Of a stretch of DNA of 64,000 nucleotides, positions 17,357-26,588 are shown piece after piece. The DNA comes from Gillisia mitskevichiae. Its GTDB lineage: Bacteria > Bacteroidota > Bacteroidia > Flavobacteriales > Flavobacteriaceae. A program made the translations under genes and the position numbers. The stretch's first letter is position 1; each line of letters opens with the position of its first letter. The stretch is taken from contig NZ_RBLG01000002.1 of assembly GCF_003634585.1 (NCBI RefSeq), positions 434,001 through 498,000 on the forward strand. The letters are read 5' to 3'. The notes beneath the pieces are model-generated. The model saw only the letters and a list, made by a program, of their open reading frames with translations. It was not told where the DNA came from and did no database searches.

Positions 17357-18547
17357 ATGAGAACAGCATATATAGTAAAAGCATACAGAACAGCAGTAGG
17401 AAAAGCACCTCGTGGAGTATTCAGTTTTAAAAGACCAGATGAGCTAGCTGCTGAGACCATCAAGTATATGATGGAAAAACTTCCGAATTTTGATAAAGAA
17501 AGGATAGAAGATGTTATTGTTGGAAATGCAATGCCCGAAGCAGAACAAGGTTTAAATGTTGGGAGATTGATCTCATTAATGGGATTAGATACTGTAAAAG
17601 TTCCCGGAGTAACTGTAAATAGATACTGTGCATCTGGATTAGAAACTATCGCAATGGCATCTGCAAAGATCCAAGCAGGAATGGCAGATTGTATTATTGC
17701 GGGTGGAGCAGAAAGTATGAGTTACATCCCAATGGGTGGATATAAGCCAGTACCAGATTATAAGTTAGCCGCAGCAGGTCACGAAGACTATTACTGGGGA
17801 ATGGGTCTTACTGCAGAGGCAGTTGCAAACGAGTATAAAGTTAGTAGAGAAGATCAAGACGAATTTGCTTTTAACTCACATCAAAAATCTTTGAAGGCTT
17901 TAAGTGAAGATAGATTTCAGGATCAAATAGTACCTATTACTGTAGATGAAACTTATGTGGATGGAAATGGTAAAAAACAAACTAGGTCTTTTACTGTAAA
18001 TAAAGATGAAGGCCCAAGAGCAGATACTTCAAAGGAAATCTTGGCAAAATTGAGACCTGTATTTGCAGATGGTGGTAGTGTAACAGCCGGGAATTCTTCG
18101 CAGATGAGTGATGGTGCAGCCTTTGCATTGATCATGAGTGAAGAAATGGTGAAGGAATTCAACCTTGAACCTATTGCAAGATTAGTAAGCTATACCGCTG
18201 TAGGAATTGAACCTAGAATTATGGGTGTTGCCCCAATCACTGCAATCCCCAAGGCATTAAAGCAAGCTGGACTTCAGCAAAAAGATCTCGAACTTATAGA
18301 ACTTAATGAAGCTTTTGCTTCACAATCGTTAGCTGTAGTAAGAACTTTAGATTTAGATCCAGATAGAGTGAATGTTAATGGAGGAGCTATTTCTATGGGA
18401 CATCCACTAGGCTGCACCGGTGCAAAACTATCTGTTCAATTATTCGATGAGATGCGTAAACGTGATCTAAAGAATAAATATGGAATGGTAACTATGTGTG
18501 TAGGTACAGGACAAGGAGCAGCAGGAGTTTACGAATTCCTTAGTTAG
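17357..18547 (+). CDS. Acetyl-CoA C-acyltransferase (3-ketoacyl-CoA thiolase)
   Basis: 396-residue thiolase that cleaves 3-ketoacyl-CoA to acetyl-CoA and a shortened acyl-CoA. The nucleophilic Cys is at about residue 91 (VNRYCASGLETIAMA). Substrate-pocket residues are in LELIELNEAFASQ, the catalytic His is in GGAISMGHPLGCTGA and the second Cys is in MCVGTGQGAAGVYEF. Length is standard. It is the FadA partner of the upstream dehydrogenase/hydratase. The context of ligase, acyl-CoA dehydrogenase and MarR favours degradation rather than acetoacetyl-CoA synthesis. Confidence 0.93.
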   Translation: MRTAYIVKAYRTAVGKAPRGVFSFKRPDELAAETIKYMMEKLPNFDKERIEDVIVGNAMPEAEQGLNVGRLISLMGLDTVKVPGVTVNRYCASGLETIAMASAKIQAGMADCIIAGGAESMSYIPMGGYKPVPDYKLAAAGHEDYYWGMGLTAEAVANEYKVSREDQDEFAFNSHQKSLKALSEDRFQDQIVPITVDETYVDGNGKKQTRSFTVNKDEGPRADTSKEILAKLRPVFADGGSVTAGNSSQMSDGAAFALIMSEEMVKEFNLEPIARLVSYTAVGIEPRIMGVAPITAIPKALKQAGLQQKDLELIELNEAFASQSLAVVRTLDLDPDRVNVNGGAISMGHPLGCTGAKLSVQLFDEMRKRDLKNKYGMVTMCVGTGQGAAGVYEFLS

Positions 18548-18553
18548 ACATGA

Positions 18554-18638
18554 GTATTGAGATTTAAGTAATTAGATCTCAGGTAGAACAGCAAATAAAA
18601 TAATCTATAAAGTGAGATTCTCAATACAAAAATCTCAC
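18554..18638. repeat. Nested inverted repeats between thiolase and acyl-CoA dehydrogenase genes
   Basis: GTATTGAGA at 18554-18562 pairs with TCTCAATAC at 18619-18627. GTGAGATT at 18612-18619 pairs with AATCTCAC at 18631-18638. The two pairings share bases and compete. The element shares TCTCAATAC with the spacer before the thiolase gene. Confidence 0.6.
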
Positions 18639-18657
18639 GCCTAAATACTAAATAAAA

Positions 18658-20466
18658 ATGAGCACAGAGACAACTAATAAAGAATTACTTCGTGGAGGTC
18701 AGTTCTTGGTAAAAGAAACATTAAGTGAAGATGTTTTTACGCCAGAAGACTTTACCGAGGAGCAGAAAATGATGAAGGATTCGGTTAAGGAATTTGTAGA
18801 TCGTGAGATCTGGCCGAATAAGGAAGAATTCGAGAAAAAGAATTATGCACTTACAGAAGAAATCATGCGTAAAGCTGGAGAACTTGGTTTTCTAGGTATT
18901 TCTGTTCCTGAAGAGTATGATGGTCTAGGTATGGGCTTTGTATCTACCATGTTGGTGTGTGATTATATTAGTGGTGCTACAGGCTCTATAGCTACAGCTT
19001 TTGGTGCACATACAGGAATTGGAACTATGCCAATAACCTTATATGGTACAGAAGAGCAAAAGAAAAAATACGTACCAAAGCTGGCAACTGGAGAATGGTT
19101 TGGAGCTTATTGCTTAACAGAACCTGGGGCAGGAAGTGATGCAAATTCTGGTAAAACTAAAGCAGTTATCTCTGATGATGGAAAAAGCTACAGTATTAGC
19201 GGACAAAAAATGTGGATCTCTAACGCTGGATTTGCAAAGGTGTTTATTGTATTTGCTAGAATAGAAGATGATAAAAATATTACTGGATTTATCGTAGAAA
19301 ATGAGGAAGGCAATGGAATCACTTTTGGGGAAGAAGAAAAGAAATTGGGTATTCACTCCTCCTCTACTCGTCAGGTTTTCTTTAATGAAACCAAAGTTCC
19401 GGTAGAAAATATGCTTGCAGGACGAGGAGACGGATTTAAAATTGCCATGAATGCATTAAATGTTGGACGTATTAAATTAGCTGCTGCATGTTTAGATGCT
19501 CAAAGAAGAGTAACAGATCAAGCAGTAAAATATGCTAATGATAGAGTTCAGTTTAATACTCCTATCGCACAATTTGGAGCTATAAAATATAAGTTGGCAG
19601 AAATGGCAACTTCAGCATATGTTGGAGAATCTGCTTCATATAGAGCAGCTAAAAATATTGAAGACAGAATTAATAAAAGATTAGAAGAAGGAAATTCACA
19701 TGCTGAAGCAGAACTGAAAGGTGTAGAAGAGTATGCTATTGAATGTTCTATCCTAAAAGTTGCATGTTCAGAAGATATTCAAAATTGCAGTGACGAAGGC
19801 ATCCAGGTATTTGGTGGAATGGGCTTCTCTGCAGATACTCCAATGGAGTCTGCTTGGAGAGATGCACGTATTTCTAGAATCTATGAGGGTACCAACGAAA
19901 TAAACAGAATGTTGGCAGTTGGAATGCTTGTTAAGAAAGCGATGAAAGGTCATGTAGATCTTTTAGGGCCAGCAACGAAAGTTGGGGAAGAACTTACCGG
20001 AATTCCATCTTTTGAAAAACCAGATTTCTCAGTGTTATTTGCTGAAGAAAAAGATCTTTTAAAGAGATTGAAAAAAGTATTTTTAATGGTTGCTGGTAGT
20101 GCTGTTCAAAAATTCGGACCTAAACTAGAGGAGCACCAACAATTGCTACTGGCTTCCGCAGATATTTTAATAGAGATCTACATGGCGGAATCTGCTATAT
20201 TAAGAACAGAGAAAAATGTGAATAGATACGGAGAAGACAAGCAAAAAGAACAAATTGCAATGTCTAAATTGTATTTATATCATGCCGTAGATATTATAAA
20301 TCAAAAAGCTAAGGAAGGGATTGTATCTTTTGCTGAAGGAGATGAGCAACGAATGATGTTAATGGGACTTAAACGTTTCACTAAATACGACAATCACCCT
20401 AACGTTGTTGCATTAAGAAATACAATTGCAGATAAATTAACTTCAGAGAACACCTATTGTTTTTAA
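18658..20466 (+). CDS. Acyl-CoA dehydrogenase (long VLCAD-like form)
   Basis: 602-residue FAD-dependent acyl-CoA dehydrogenase for the first step of beta-oxidation. It has the FAD/substrate segment CLTEPGAGSDANS near residue 152-164 and KMWISNAGFA. The catalytic Glu is near 410 in RISRIYEGTNEINRM, the position used by most short/medium/very-long-chain enzymes. About 190 extra C-terminal residues, mostly helical, make it longer than the usual ~380, as in VLCAD/ACAD9-like bacterial proteins. It is the last gene of the marR operon. Electron acceptor genes (ETF) are not in the window. Confidence 0.92.
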   Translation: MSTETTNKELLRGGQFLVKETLSEDVFTPEDFTEEQKMMKDSVKEFVDREIWPNKEEFEKKNYALTEEIMRKAGELGFLGISVPEEYDGLGMGFVSTMLVCDYISGATGSIATAFGAHTGIGTMPITLYGTEEQKKKYVPKLATGEWFGAYCLTEPGAGSDANSGKTKAVISDDGKSYSISGQKMWISNAGFAKVFIVFARIEDDKNITGFIVENEEGNGITFGEEEKKLGIHSSSTRQVFFNETKVPVENMLAGRGDGFKIAMNALNVGRIKLAAACLDAQRRVTDQAVKYANDRVQFNTPIAQFGAIKYKLAEMATSAYVGESASYRAAKNIEDRINKRLEEGNSHAEAELKGVEEYAIECSILKVACSEDIQNCSDEGIQVFGGMGFSADTPMESAWRDARISRIYEGTNEINRMLAVGMLVKKAMKGHVDLLGPATKVGEELTGIPSFEKPDFSVLFAEEKDLLKRLKKVFLMVAGSAVQKFGPKLEEHQQLLLASADILIEIYMAESAILRTEKNVNRYGEDKQKEQIAMSKLYLYHAVDIINQKAKEGIVSFAEGDEQRMMLMGLKRFTKYDNHPNVVALRNTIADKLTSENTYCF

Positions 20467-20500
20467 TTAGTTTGTAACTGATTTCTATTTCAAGAAAAGA

Positions 20501-20531
20501 AAGCCAATTCTATTTTAGAATTGGCTTTTTT
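20501..20531 (+). terminator. Rho-independent terminator of the beta-oxidation operon
   Basis: Perfect 12-bp stem AAGCCAATTCTA / TAGAATTGGCTT (20501-20512 and 20516-20527) with a TTT loop and a T-run. Confidence 0.9.
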
Positions 20532-21547
20532 CATTGATTAGTTTTTTTAGACTAAATACTCAATAATAATTTTCGAGGCTATTACCATAATAAAAAATTT
20601 TCCAGTATTCAGCTAGATCATCAGTAGAAGCTTTTAAAGAACTTTTACCGGAGTATACGCGTCTATTTCATTTTAAAATATTTAAAGCTGCTAAACCACG
20701 CGGAAACAATTAGAATAGATATAACCCTATCTATTACCTCAGTTAAACACAAAATCGAAAATATAAACTAGTATTGTATAGCTTTCAATTGTAACATTTG
20801 TACCAAAACTTGTTAGATCGAAATCTGTATTTCCATGTTTATTAAGAAAATTATATTCTGTCCGCAGTTAGTATAATATGTAGGTAAATCCAAATTATTT
20901 CAGTCTTATATGGACATTTATTTAGTCCTATTACCGCTATTGAAATTTCTTACGAGCGTATAGATGGAAGAACTAGTATTTCTTTAGAACGATCGAGATC
21001 TATTCCATCATCTTCCTCACTATAGATAAAAGTAGCAAGCTATTTTTGTGTATAATTAACTAGACGATTTCAAATAATGCGATTTTTCAGCAACTTCGAG
21101 AGAGGTTAAACTTCATTAAACTAGCTCCGCAAGTCTTCTTTTAATTAAAATGACAATTAATTTATGATGCTTTGAAACCGTTAATCTCAAATTTATTAGA
21201 ATAAAAAATATAAATATTGAGAATAAAAACTTCCAAATTTTTAGATAGTAAATATCATATACACTAACATCAATTCTAGCGTTAATTTTAAGGGAATATT
21301 TAAATTTATAGGATGTATATTTTATGTAATTTATAATATATTATACAAAATATTGAATATTGTTAAAAATCTATAATAATTAATGAATCCTTTATACATA
21401 AGGCTTTTCCAAATCTATACAATCGCAATAATTCAGTCTTTTGACTAATTAATATTAAAAACGTTAATAAAAAAGTTATCAAATTGTTAGTATAACTTTA
21501 AGTTATTTATATATTGTGCTTTTCTAACAACCCTAAAAACTTATTAA
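20532..21547. other. About 1 kb without a gene, probably decayed coding sequence
   Basis: No intact ORF, tRNA or known RNA was recognised. Two short open stretches look protein-like. One runs at 20594-20713 (39 codons, ending ...FKAAKPRGNN). The other runs at 20888-20998 and contains SPITAIEISYERIDGRTSI. The second resembles the 'SPLTAxxxSYER...' strand of flavobacterial outer-membrane beta-barrel (DUF3575-like) proteins, but the match is short. The final ~350 bp are very AT-rich and probably contain the promoter of the M43 protease gene. Confidence 0.45.
20888..21001 (+). pseudogene. Possible relic of an outer-membrane beta-barrel gene
   Basis: An open stretch between stops encodes SPITAIEISYERIDGRTSI within about 37 codons. 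The S-P-x-T-A-x-x-x-S-Y-E-R pattern is typical of one strand of DUF3575-type outer-membrane proteins in flavobacteria. No start codon or full-length frame remains. Assignment rests on a short motif remembered from the family and could be chance. Confidence 0.25.
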
Positions 21548-22603
21548 ATGAAAAAACTAATTATGGGAATGGCTGCTTTAGCCTTAATTTTTACTTCTTG
21601 TGAAAATGACCAACCAGAAACCAGTAATGAATTAGCCCAAGAAAGTATAGACATGAGCGATTTTGTTGCGTACACAGATTTTCATGATGAAGATGGAAAA
21701 GGTGCAAATGCAGAAAAAGCATGCTACACCATGAAAAATCTTAATCGCTTATTAGAGGAAGATGATAAGCTTTACAAAAAAATGTATAACATAGAGAAAA
21801 ATTCCAGATCGATATTAGCAAAACAAGCAAATGCCGCTAAAGGAAAGCCTGGTTCAGGTGGTGGTGGAACTACTCCTCCTCCAACAGATAATTTAGGGGT
21901 GATCTCGATTCCCGTGGTTGTTACTGTAGTATATAGTAACTCTCAAGAGAATATTTCTCAAGCACAAATTGATTCTCAGATCGCTGTTATGAATGCAGAT
22001 TTCAGAAAAAATAATTCTGATGCATCCAACACTCCTTCAGAATTTGCTTCTCTAGTTGCAGATACTGAAGTTCAATTTACTCTTGCGGGAGTTCGTCGTT
22101 TCAGCAGTTCTACTACTCAATGGGGTACAAACGATGCTGTTAAAGGCCAATATCCTCCTGTTTCACCAGCTACTACTTTAAACATCTGGGTTTGTAATAT
22201 TGGTGGGGGTATTTTAGGATATGCGCAATTTCCAGGAGGTCCAGCTGCGACGGATGGAGTTGTTGTAGGACCAAATTATTTTGGTAATACAGGATATGTA
22301 TCTGCTCCATTTAATAAGGGGAGAACTGTAACTCATGAAGTTGGACACTATTTAAACTTACGCCACATTTGGGGTGATGGAAGATGTAATCAAGATGATT
22401 ATGTAGCAGATACTCCATCTTCTGATGGTCCTAACTATGGATGCCCTTCTTACCCAACAACAAACTGTCGTAGTACAGACATGACAATGAATTACATGGA
22501 CTATACAAATGATTCCTGTATGTATATGTTTTCTGAAGGTCAAAAATCTCGTTTAAGAACTGTTTTTGCAAGTTCTGGACCAAGAGCTGCAATGGCTCCT
22601 TAA
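21548..22603 (+). CDS. M43 (pappalysin/ulilysin-like) zinc metalloprotease, lipoprotein
   Basis: 351 residues. A lipobox-like LIFTSC (Cys18) predicts a lipoprotein signal peptide. A propeptide-like region and a Gly/Pro-rich linker (about 97-115) follow, then a metzincin catalytic domain. The zinc motif HEVGHYLNLRH occupies residues 263-273 (His263, Glu264, His267, His273). The Met-turn MNYMDYTND has Met317, and several Cys pairs (C280, C299, C307, C324) suggest disulfides. This is the M43B cytophagalysin pattern common in Bacteroidota. It probably acts outside the cytoplasm on proteins. Single-gene unit with its own terminator. Confidence 0.92.
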   Translation: MKKLIMGMAALALIFTSCENDQPETSNELAQESIDMSDFVAYTDFHDEDGKGANAEKACYTMKNLNRLLEEDDKLYKKMYNIEKNSRSILAKQANAAKGKPGSGGGGTTPPPTDNLGVISIPVVVTVVYSNSQENISQAQIDSQIAVMNADFRKNNSDASNTPSEFASLVADTEVQFTLAGVRRFSSSTTQWGTNDAVKGQYPPVSPATTLNIWVCNIGGGILGYAQFPGGPAATDGVVVGPNYFGNTGYVSAPFNKGRTVTHEVGHYLNLRHIWGDGRCNQDDYVADTPSSDGPNYGCPSYPTTNCRSTDMTMNYMDYTNDSCMYMFSEGQKSRLRTVFASSGPRAAMAP

Positions 22604-22623
22604 TTCGGACTTTAAATATTTAC

Positions 22624-22655
22624 AAAGCCACCCTTTTAGGGTGGCTTTTTTTTTA
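22624..22655 (+). terminator. Rho-independent terminator after the M43 protease gene
   Basis: Perfect 11-bp stem AAAGCCACCCT / AGGGTGGCTTT (22624-22634 and 22638-22648), TTT loop and T-run. Confidence 0.9.
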
Positions 22656-22700
22656 TTTACTTTTATTGTTTACTTTAATAAAGACCAATTGAAAATCCTT

Positions 22701-24446
22701 ATGTATATACCAACACTTAGAATTTGGTTTCTGGCTGGACTCATGTTGATTGTTCAAAATACTTTTGCAATTCAAAGTCAAAAGGATAGTTCTAGAACAG
22801 AAAATCAAAACTCACCCAAGAAATCCTTGGTTTTAAAAGACACTGTTGGCTTTGATGATAATCCGATAATGGAATATTCAGAAAATTACTACATTGTTAA
22901 TCAACTAAATAAAGCCATTGGCTTACCACCTAATAAATATAATTTCACCACCCCACAAGCTACGTTAGAACACTTTATAGTTAATTCACGGAATAAAAGA
23001 TTTCAGGAAGCTTCTCACGCTTTAAATTTTAATCTATTATCAGATTATATTACCAAAGAGGATGCGGCAACGATTGCTGAAAAATTATATTTTATAATGA
23101 ATCAGCGAGTAGGAATTGCATGGGACGATATACCCGATAGACCAGATGGTCAAGTAGATATCACAACTCCTACTAATAAAGTTGTTGCTGGAAAGCCAAG
23201 AAGAAGTATCAGTTTTGGTAAAATAGACCTCGAAGGCCGGGATATAGTTTTTCGCTTACAACGTTTAAAATTTAAAGATAGAGGTCCAATATGGTTAATT
23301 TCATCACAAACCGTAGAAAATATCGAACCACTTTATAAGGTTTATGGACCTCGACGACTGGATGAAATTATGCCAGGTTCTGTAAGTTTTGAGTTATTTG
23401 GTGTTCCTTTTTGGAAATACTTAGGAACTATATTTTTAATGCTTCTATCCTATTTAATAGCCAGATTATTTGCCATAATAATAAGAAAGATATTTTCTAA
23501 TTCCGATATTTACTGGTTGAAAGATATATCTAATAAATTATCTTCACCTGCTGGATCTGCTCTAGGAATTTTACTTTTCTACATCCTACTAAACAAATTA
23601 ATTTCATTCTCCGGCCCTTTAGCTCAAGGTATTTATGCTGTCCTATTACTTTCTGTAATTATTATTTTTACTTGGTTAGTAATGAGAATTATAGATTATT
23701 TCATGGATTTTTTCACCAAAAGCAAAATTGGTGACATTACAGCTGAAGAAAATCATGAAGCTAGAAGAATGCTAACCTATGTTTCTGTAGGTAGGAGAAT
23801 ATTTATTTTTGTAATATTTATCATTGCAGTATCTATTATGATTTCACAATTTCCCACTTTAGAGAAGTTCGGGATTTCATTAATGGCATCTGCTGGTTTG
23901 GCAACTTTAATAGTCGGTATTGCAGCACAAAGTACTCTGGGAAATATTATTGCAGGAATTCAAATAGCAATCACTAAACCTGTAAGAATTGGAGATTCAC
24001 TATTTATTAAAGATGATTATGGGGTAGTAGAGGATATTCGATTTACCTATATGGTAGTGAGAACATGGAATTTACATAGAAAAGTTATTCCCTTAACCGA
24101 TGTGATTTCTGAAAGCTTTAAAAACCTATCCATGACCGATGCCCAAACCTTGGGAGAGATTGAACTTTTTGCTGATTTTAGAATTGATGTTGGAAAGGTG
24201 AGATCAAAATTTTCAGAACTCTTAAAACAGTCCGATGAGTGGGATGGTGTCTATGAACCTCTGGTTGAAGTTACCGAAATAAATGAAAGAACAATTAAAA
24301 TGAGATGTCTATGCAGTGCAAAGGATTTCCCCACCACTTGGAGTCTTCGCTGTAGATTAAGGGAAGAGTTAATACAATATATAGGAGAGCTTGAGGATGG
24401 ACACTATCTATCTAAACAGCGTGTAAACCTCGAAAAAAACAGTTAA
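22701..24446 (+). CDS. MscS-family mechanosensitive ion channel with long exported N-terminal region
   Basis: 581 residues from the ATG at 22701, which begins a signal-like sequence (MYIPTLRIWFLAGLMLIVQ). The frame stays open to 22566, but that extension would overlap the protease gene and run through its terminator hairpin. About 220 exported residues precede several membrane helices. The pore-lining TM3 and MscS beta-domain follow (LIVGIAAQSTLGNIIAG, then ITKPVRIGDSLFIKDDYGVVEDI). The C-terminal part matches the alpha/beta domain. It probably releases solutes on hypo-osmotic shock. It is adjacent to trehalose genes, which fits osmotic adaptation. Confidence 0.88.
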   Translation: MYIPTLRIWFLAGLMLIVQNTFAIQSQKDSSRTENQNSPKKSLVLKDTVGFDDNPIMEYSENYYIVNQLNKAIGLPPNKYNFTTPQATLEHFIVNSRNKRFQEASHALNFNLLSDYITKEDAATIAEKLYFIMNQRVGIAWDDIPDRPDGQVDITTPTNKVVAGKPRRSISFGKIDLEGRDIVFRLQRLKFKDRGPIWLISSQTVENIEPLYKVYGPRRLDEIMPGSVSFELFGVPFWKYLGTIFLMLLSYLIARLFAIIIRKIFSNSDIYWLKDISNKLSSPAGSALGILLFYILLNKLISFSGPLAQGIYAVLLLSVIIIFTWLVMRIIDYFMDFFTKSKIGDITAEENHEARRMLTYVSVGRRIFIFVIFIIAVSIMISQFPTLEKFGISLMASAGLATLIVGIAAQSTLGNIIAGIQIAITKPVRIGDSLFIKDDYGVVEDIRFTYMVVRTWNLHRKVIPLTDVISESFKNLSMTDAQTLGEIELFADFRIDVGKVRSKFSELLKQSDEWDGVYEPLVEVTEINERTIKMRCLCSAKDFPTTWSLRCRLREELIQYIGELEDGHYLSKQRVNLEKNS

Positions 24447-24651
24447 GTAGCAATCTAAAAGCGACTAAAATTAACGACAAGATAACAGACGAAATTGTTC
24501 CTTTTCTTGGGATAAACAAGATATGTTAGTAATGCGATCTAATGTTTCACTAAATAGAATATTCATCCAACTTAAATATATAGTTAAAGTGCAAATTATC
24601 TGCACCAAAAGCGACAATTGCTAATAATATTCGATTTTAATTAAGAAAATC
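24447..24651. other. Intergenic spacer between convergent MscS and GH15 genes
   Basis: AT-rich and stop-rich on both strands. I see no gene, promoter box or repeat beyond the terminator that follows. Confidence 0.5.
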
Positions 24652-24684
24652 AAAAAGCCATCCAAATTGGATGGCTTTTTTTTT
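24652..24684. terminator. Bidirectional terminator between MscS and GH15 genes
   Basis: Stem AAAAAGCCATCC / GGATGGCTTTTT (24652-24663 and 24669-24680), with an A-run on one side and a T-run on the other, between convergent stops at 24446 and 24707. Confidence 0.85.
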
Positions 24685-24706
24685 ATAATTATGTTTAAGA
24701 GAAAAT

Positions 24707-26491
24707 TCAATTATCCATTATCATTTCACCCATGCTAAAGTTTGTAGCAGCTTCAATTAAAGCTAAATGGGAATAGGCTTGAGGGAAATTCCCTAATAAA
24801 CGCTTTGTTTCAAAATCTATATCCTCACTAAATAATCCTAAATGATTGCTATAAGATAAAAGCTGATCGAATAATTTCTTAGATTTCTCCTTCTCTCCTA
24901 TTTTGTAAAGGCTATTAATAAACCAAAATGTACATATTGTAAAAGAGGAAGTTGGTAAACCAAAGTCATCTTTATTTTTATATCGATACAATAGCCCGTC
25001 CCGAGAAAGCTCCTTTTCTGTAGCTTTCACTGTGCTAATATACCTAGGATCCTTAGCGTCTATAAATCCATAATTTTCCATTAAGAGTGTAGAAGCATCC
25101 AGATCTTTAGAGCCATAAGACTGTGTATAAGCTTGCACCTCATCATTCCATCCATTTCTATAAATATCATCATAAATTTCAGATCTTAAAGAGATCCACT
25201 TAGTATCATTAACACCTTTCCTAAGGATCTCCCCTATTTTCACTGCTCTATCTATAGCAACCCAACATAATAATTTAGAGAAAACGAAATGTCTCTCCTC
25301 TGTGCGAAGTTCCCAAATTCCTTTATCGGGTTCTTTCCAATGTGATTCAACAATTTTTACAATCCCCCTAGTCACTGTCCACAATTCTTCGCTATTTTCC
25401 AAATTGGTTTCAAACTGAACGAATTGCTGATAGATCACCTCCATCAAAATTCCATAAATATCATTCTGTTTTTGGATATATGCAGCATTTCCTGTTCTTA
25501 CAGGCTTTGATCCTTGATACCCATCTAAATGATCTAATATATGCTCAGTTAAATTTTTCTCCCCATTGATACCATACATGATCTGGATTTTTTCATCCTT
25601 ATGTGGAATTAAATTAAGTATGAATTGAAGAAAATCATTAGCAGATTTATCATGACCTAATCCTGCCATTACCTTAATAACCATAGAAGCATCTCTAATC
25701 CAGCAAAATCTATAATCCCAATTTCGCTCTTCTCCTATAGTTTCTGGAAGTGAAGTAGTAGCAGCCGCAAGCACTGCACCAGACTTTTTAAATGTTAAAG
25801 CCTTTAGCACTAATGCACTTCGCAATATCTCTTCGTTATAATATTTATATTTTGTGGTATGTTCACTCCAATTCATCCAATAGGTCTTGGTTCGTTGGTA
25901 CTTTAAATAAGTCCTATCTAAGGATTGTTCTACCAATTTTTCATGATATCCCATTAAGAAATATCCATTACCTGTAATTTCAATTTCCTTTTGATCTAGA
26001 ATAGCATCAAGATCAAAACTTGAGTATAGAAATATAGTTTCAAATTTCCCTTCGGTAGTATAACTTTTTATATACTGTCCTTTATTTTCATTGTACGTTT
26101 TTTCCCTTGCAAAATCTAATTTCGGATTATATAATGCTTTAAAAGAGGGTTTACCTTTAATAAGTCTAATAAAACGTATAACATCTGGAGCAGAATAATA
26201 AGAACCGTCTTGATGTTGGTAACGTGGCATAAAATCTATTAATTGAAATGCATTTTTACCATTATCAAAGACCGTACTTAGGATATTGGTTCCCCATAGA
26301 TATTCTTGAGTGATCTTATAATCCTCAGTAACTAAAAGCTCAAAATTTCCGCCTTTATTAGTATCCAATAATTTAGCAAATACTGCAGCAGAGTCAAAAT
26401 TTGGCAAACAACACCAGTCTAGTGATCCTGTTTTGGAAATTAGGGCTGCACTTTTACAATTTCCAATAATACCGTAGTCTAAATTCTTCAT
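24707..26491 (-). CDS. Glycoside hydrolase family 15 protein (trehalase or glucoamylase type)
   Basis: 594 residues from the ATG at 26491 (MKNLDYGIIGNCK). An in-frame start at 26527 would add 12 residues that do not match the usual GH15 opening. The family hallmark RNWDYRFCWIRDAS is near residue 257-270, and the N-terminal SLDWCCLPNFDS segment is also typical. GH15 enzymes are inverting (alpha/alpha)6-barrel hydrolases, and bacterial members of this length include trehalases. It lacks a signal peptide, so it is cytoplasmic. Divergent location 97 bp from a trehalose synthesis gene favours trehalose or a related alpha-glucoside as substrate; this is inferred. Confidence 0.85.
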   Translation of the reverse strand: MKNLDYGIIGNCKSAALISKTGSLDWCCLPNFDSAAVFAKLLDTNKGGNFELLVTEDYKITQEYLWGTNILSTVFDNGKNAFQLIDFMPRYQHQDGSYYSAPDVIRFIRLIKGKPSFKALYNPKLDFAREKTYNENKGQYIKSYTTEGKFETIFLYSSFDLDAILDQKEIEITGNGYFLMGYHEKLVEQSLDRTYLKYQRTKTYWMNWSEHTTKYKYYNEEILRSALVLKALTFKKSGAVLAAATTSLPETIGEERNWDYRFCWIRDASMVIKVMAGLGHDKSANDFLQFILNLIPHKDEKIQIMYGINGEKNLTEHILDHLDGYQGSKPVRTGNAAYIQKQNDIYGILMEVIYQQFVQFETNLENSEELWTVTRGIVKIVESHWKEPDKGIWELRTEERHFVFSKLLCWVAIDRAVKIGEILRKGVNDTKWISLRSEIYDDIYRNGWNDEVQAYTQSYGSKDLDASTLLMENYGFIDAKDPRYISTVKATEKELSRDGLLYRYKNKDDFGLPTSSFTICTFWFINSLYKIGEKEKSKKLFDQLLSYSNHLGLFSEDIDFETKRLLGNFPQAYSHLALIEAATNFSMGEMIMDN

Positions 26492-26588
26492 GAAAGATAA
26501 AATTTCTTTAAAAAGGAAGGTTAACACAATTCATTTTCGGAAATTTAAGAAAATTCAATTTTTTTTTCGCTTCAATTATAAATAAATT

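Noticed and set aside
22566-22700. 45-codon upstream extension of the MscS gene
   Set aside because: It overlaps the end of the M43 protease gene in another frame and crosses that gene's perfect terminator hairpin. The ATG at 22701 starts a normal signal-like sequence.
26492-26527. Twelve-residue extension of the GH15 protein
   Set aside because: The extension does not match the family start and eats into the short divergent promoter region; MKNLDYGIIGNCK is the usual beginning.
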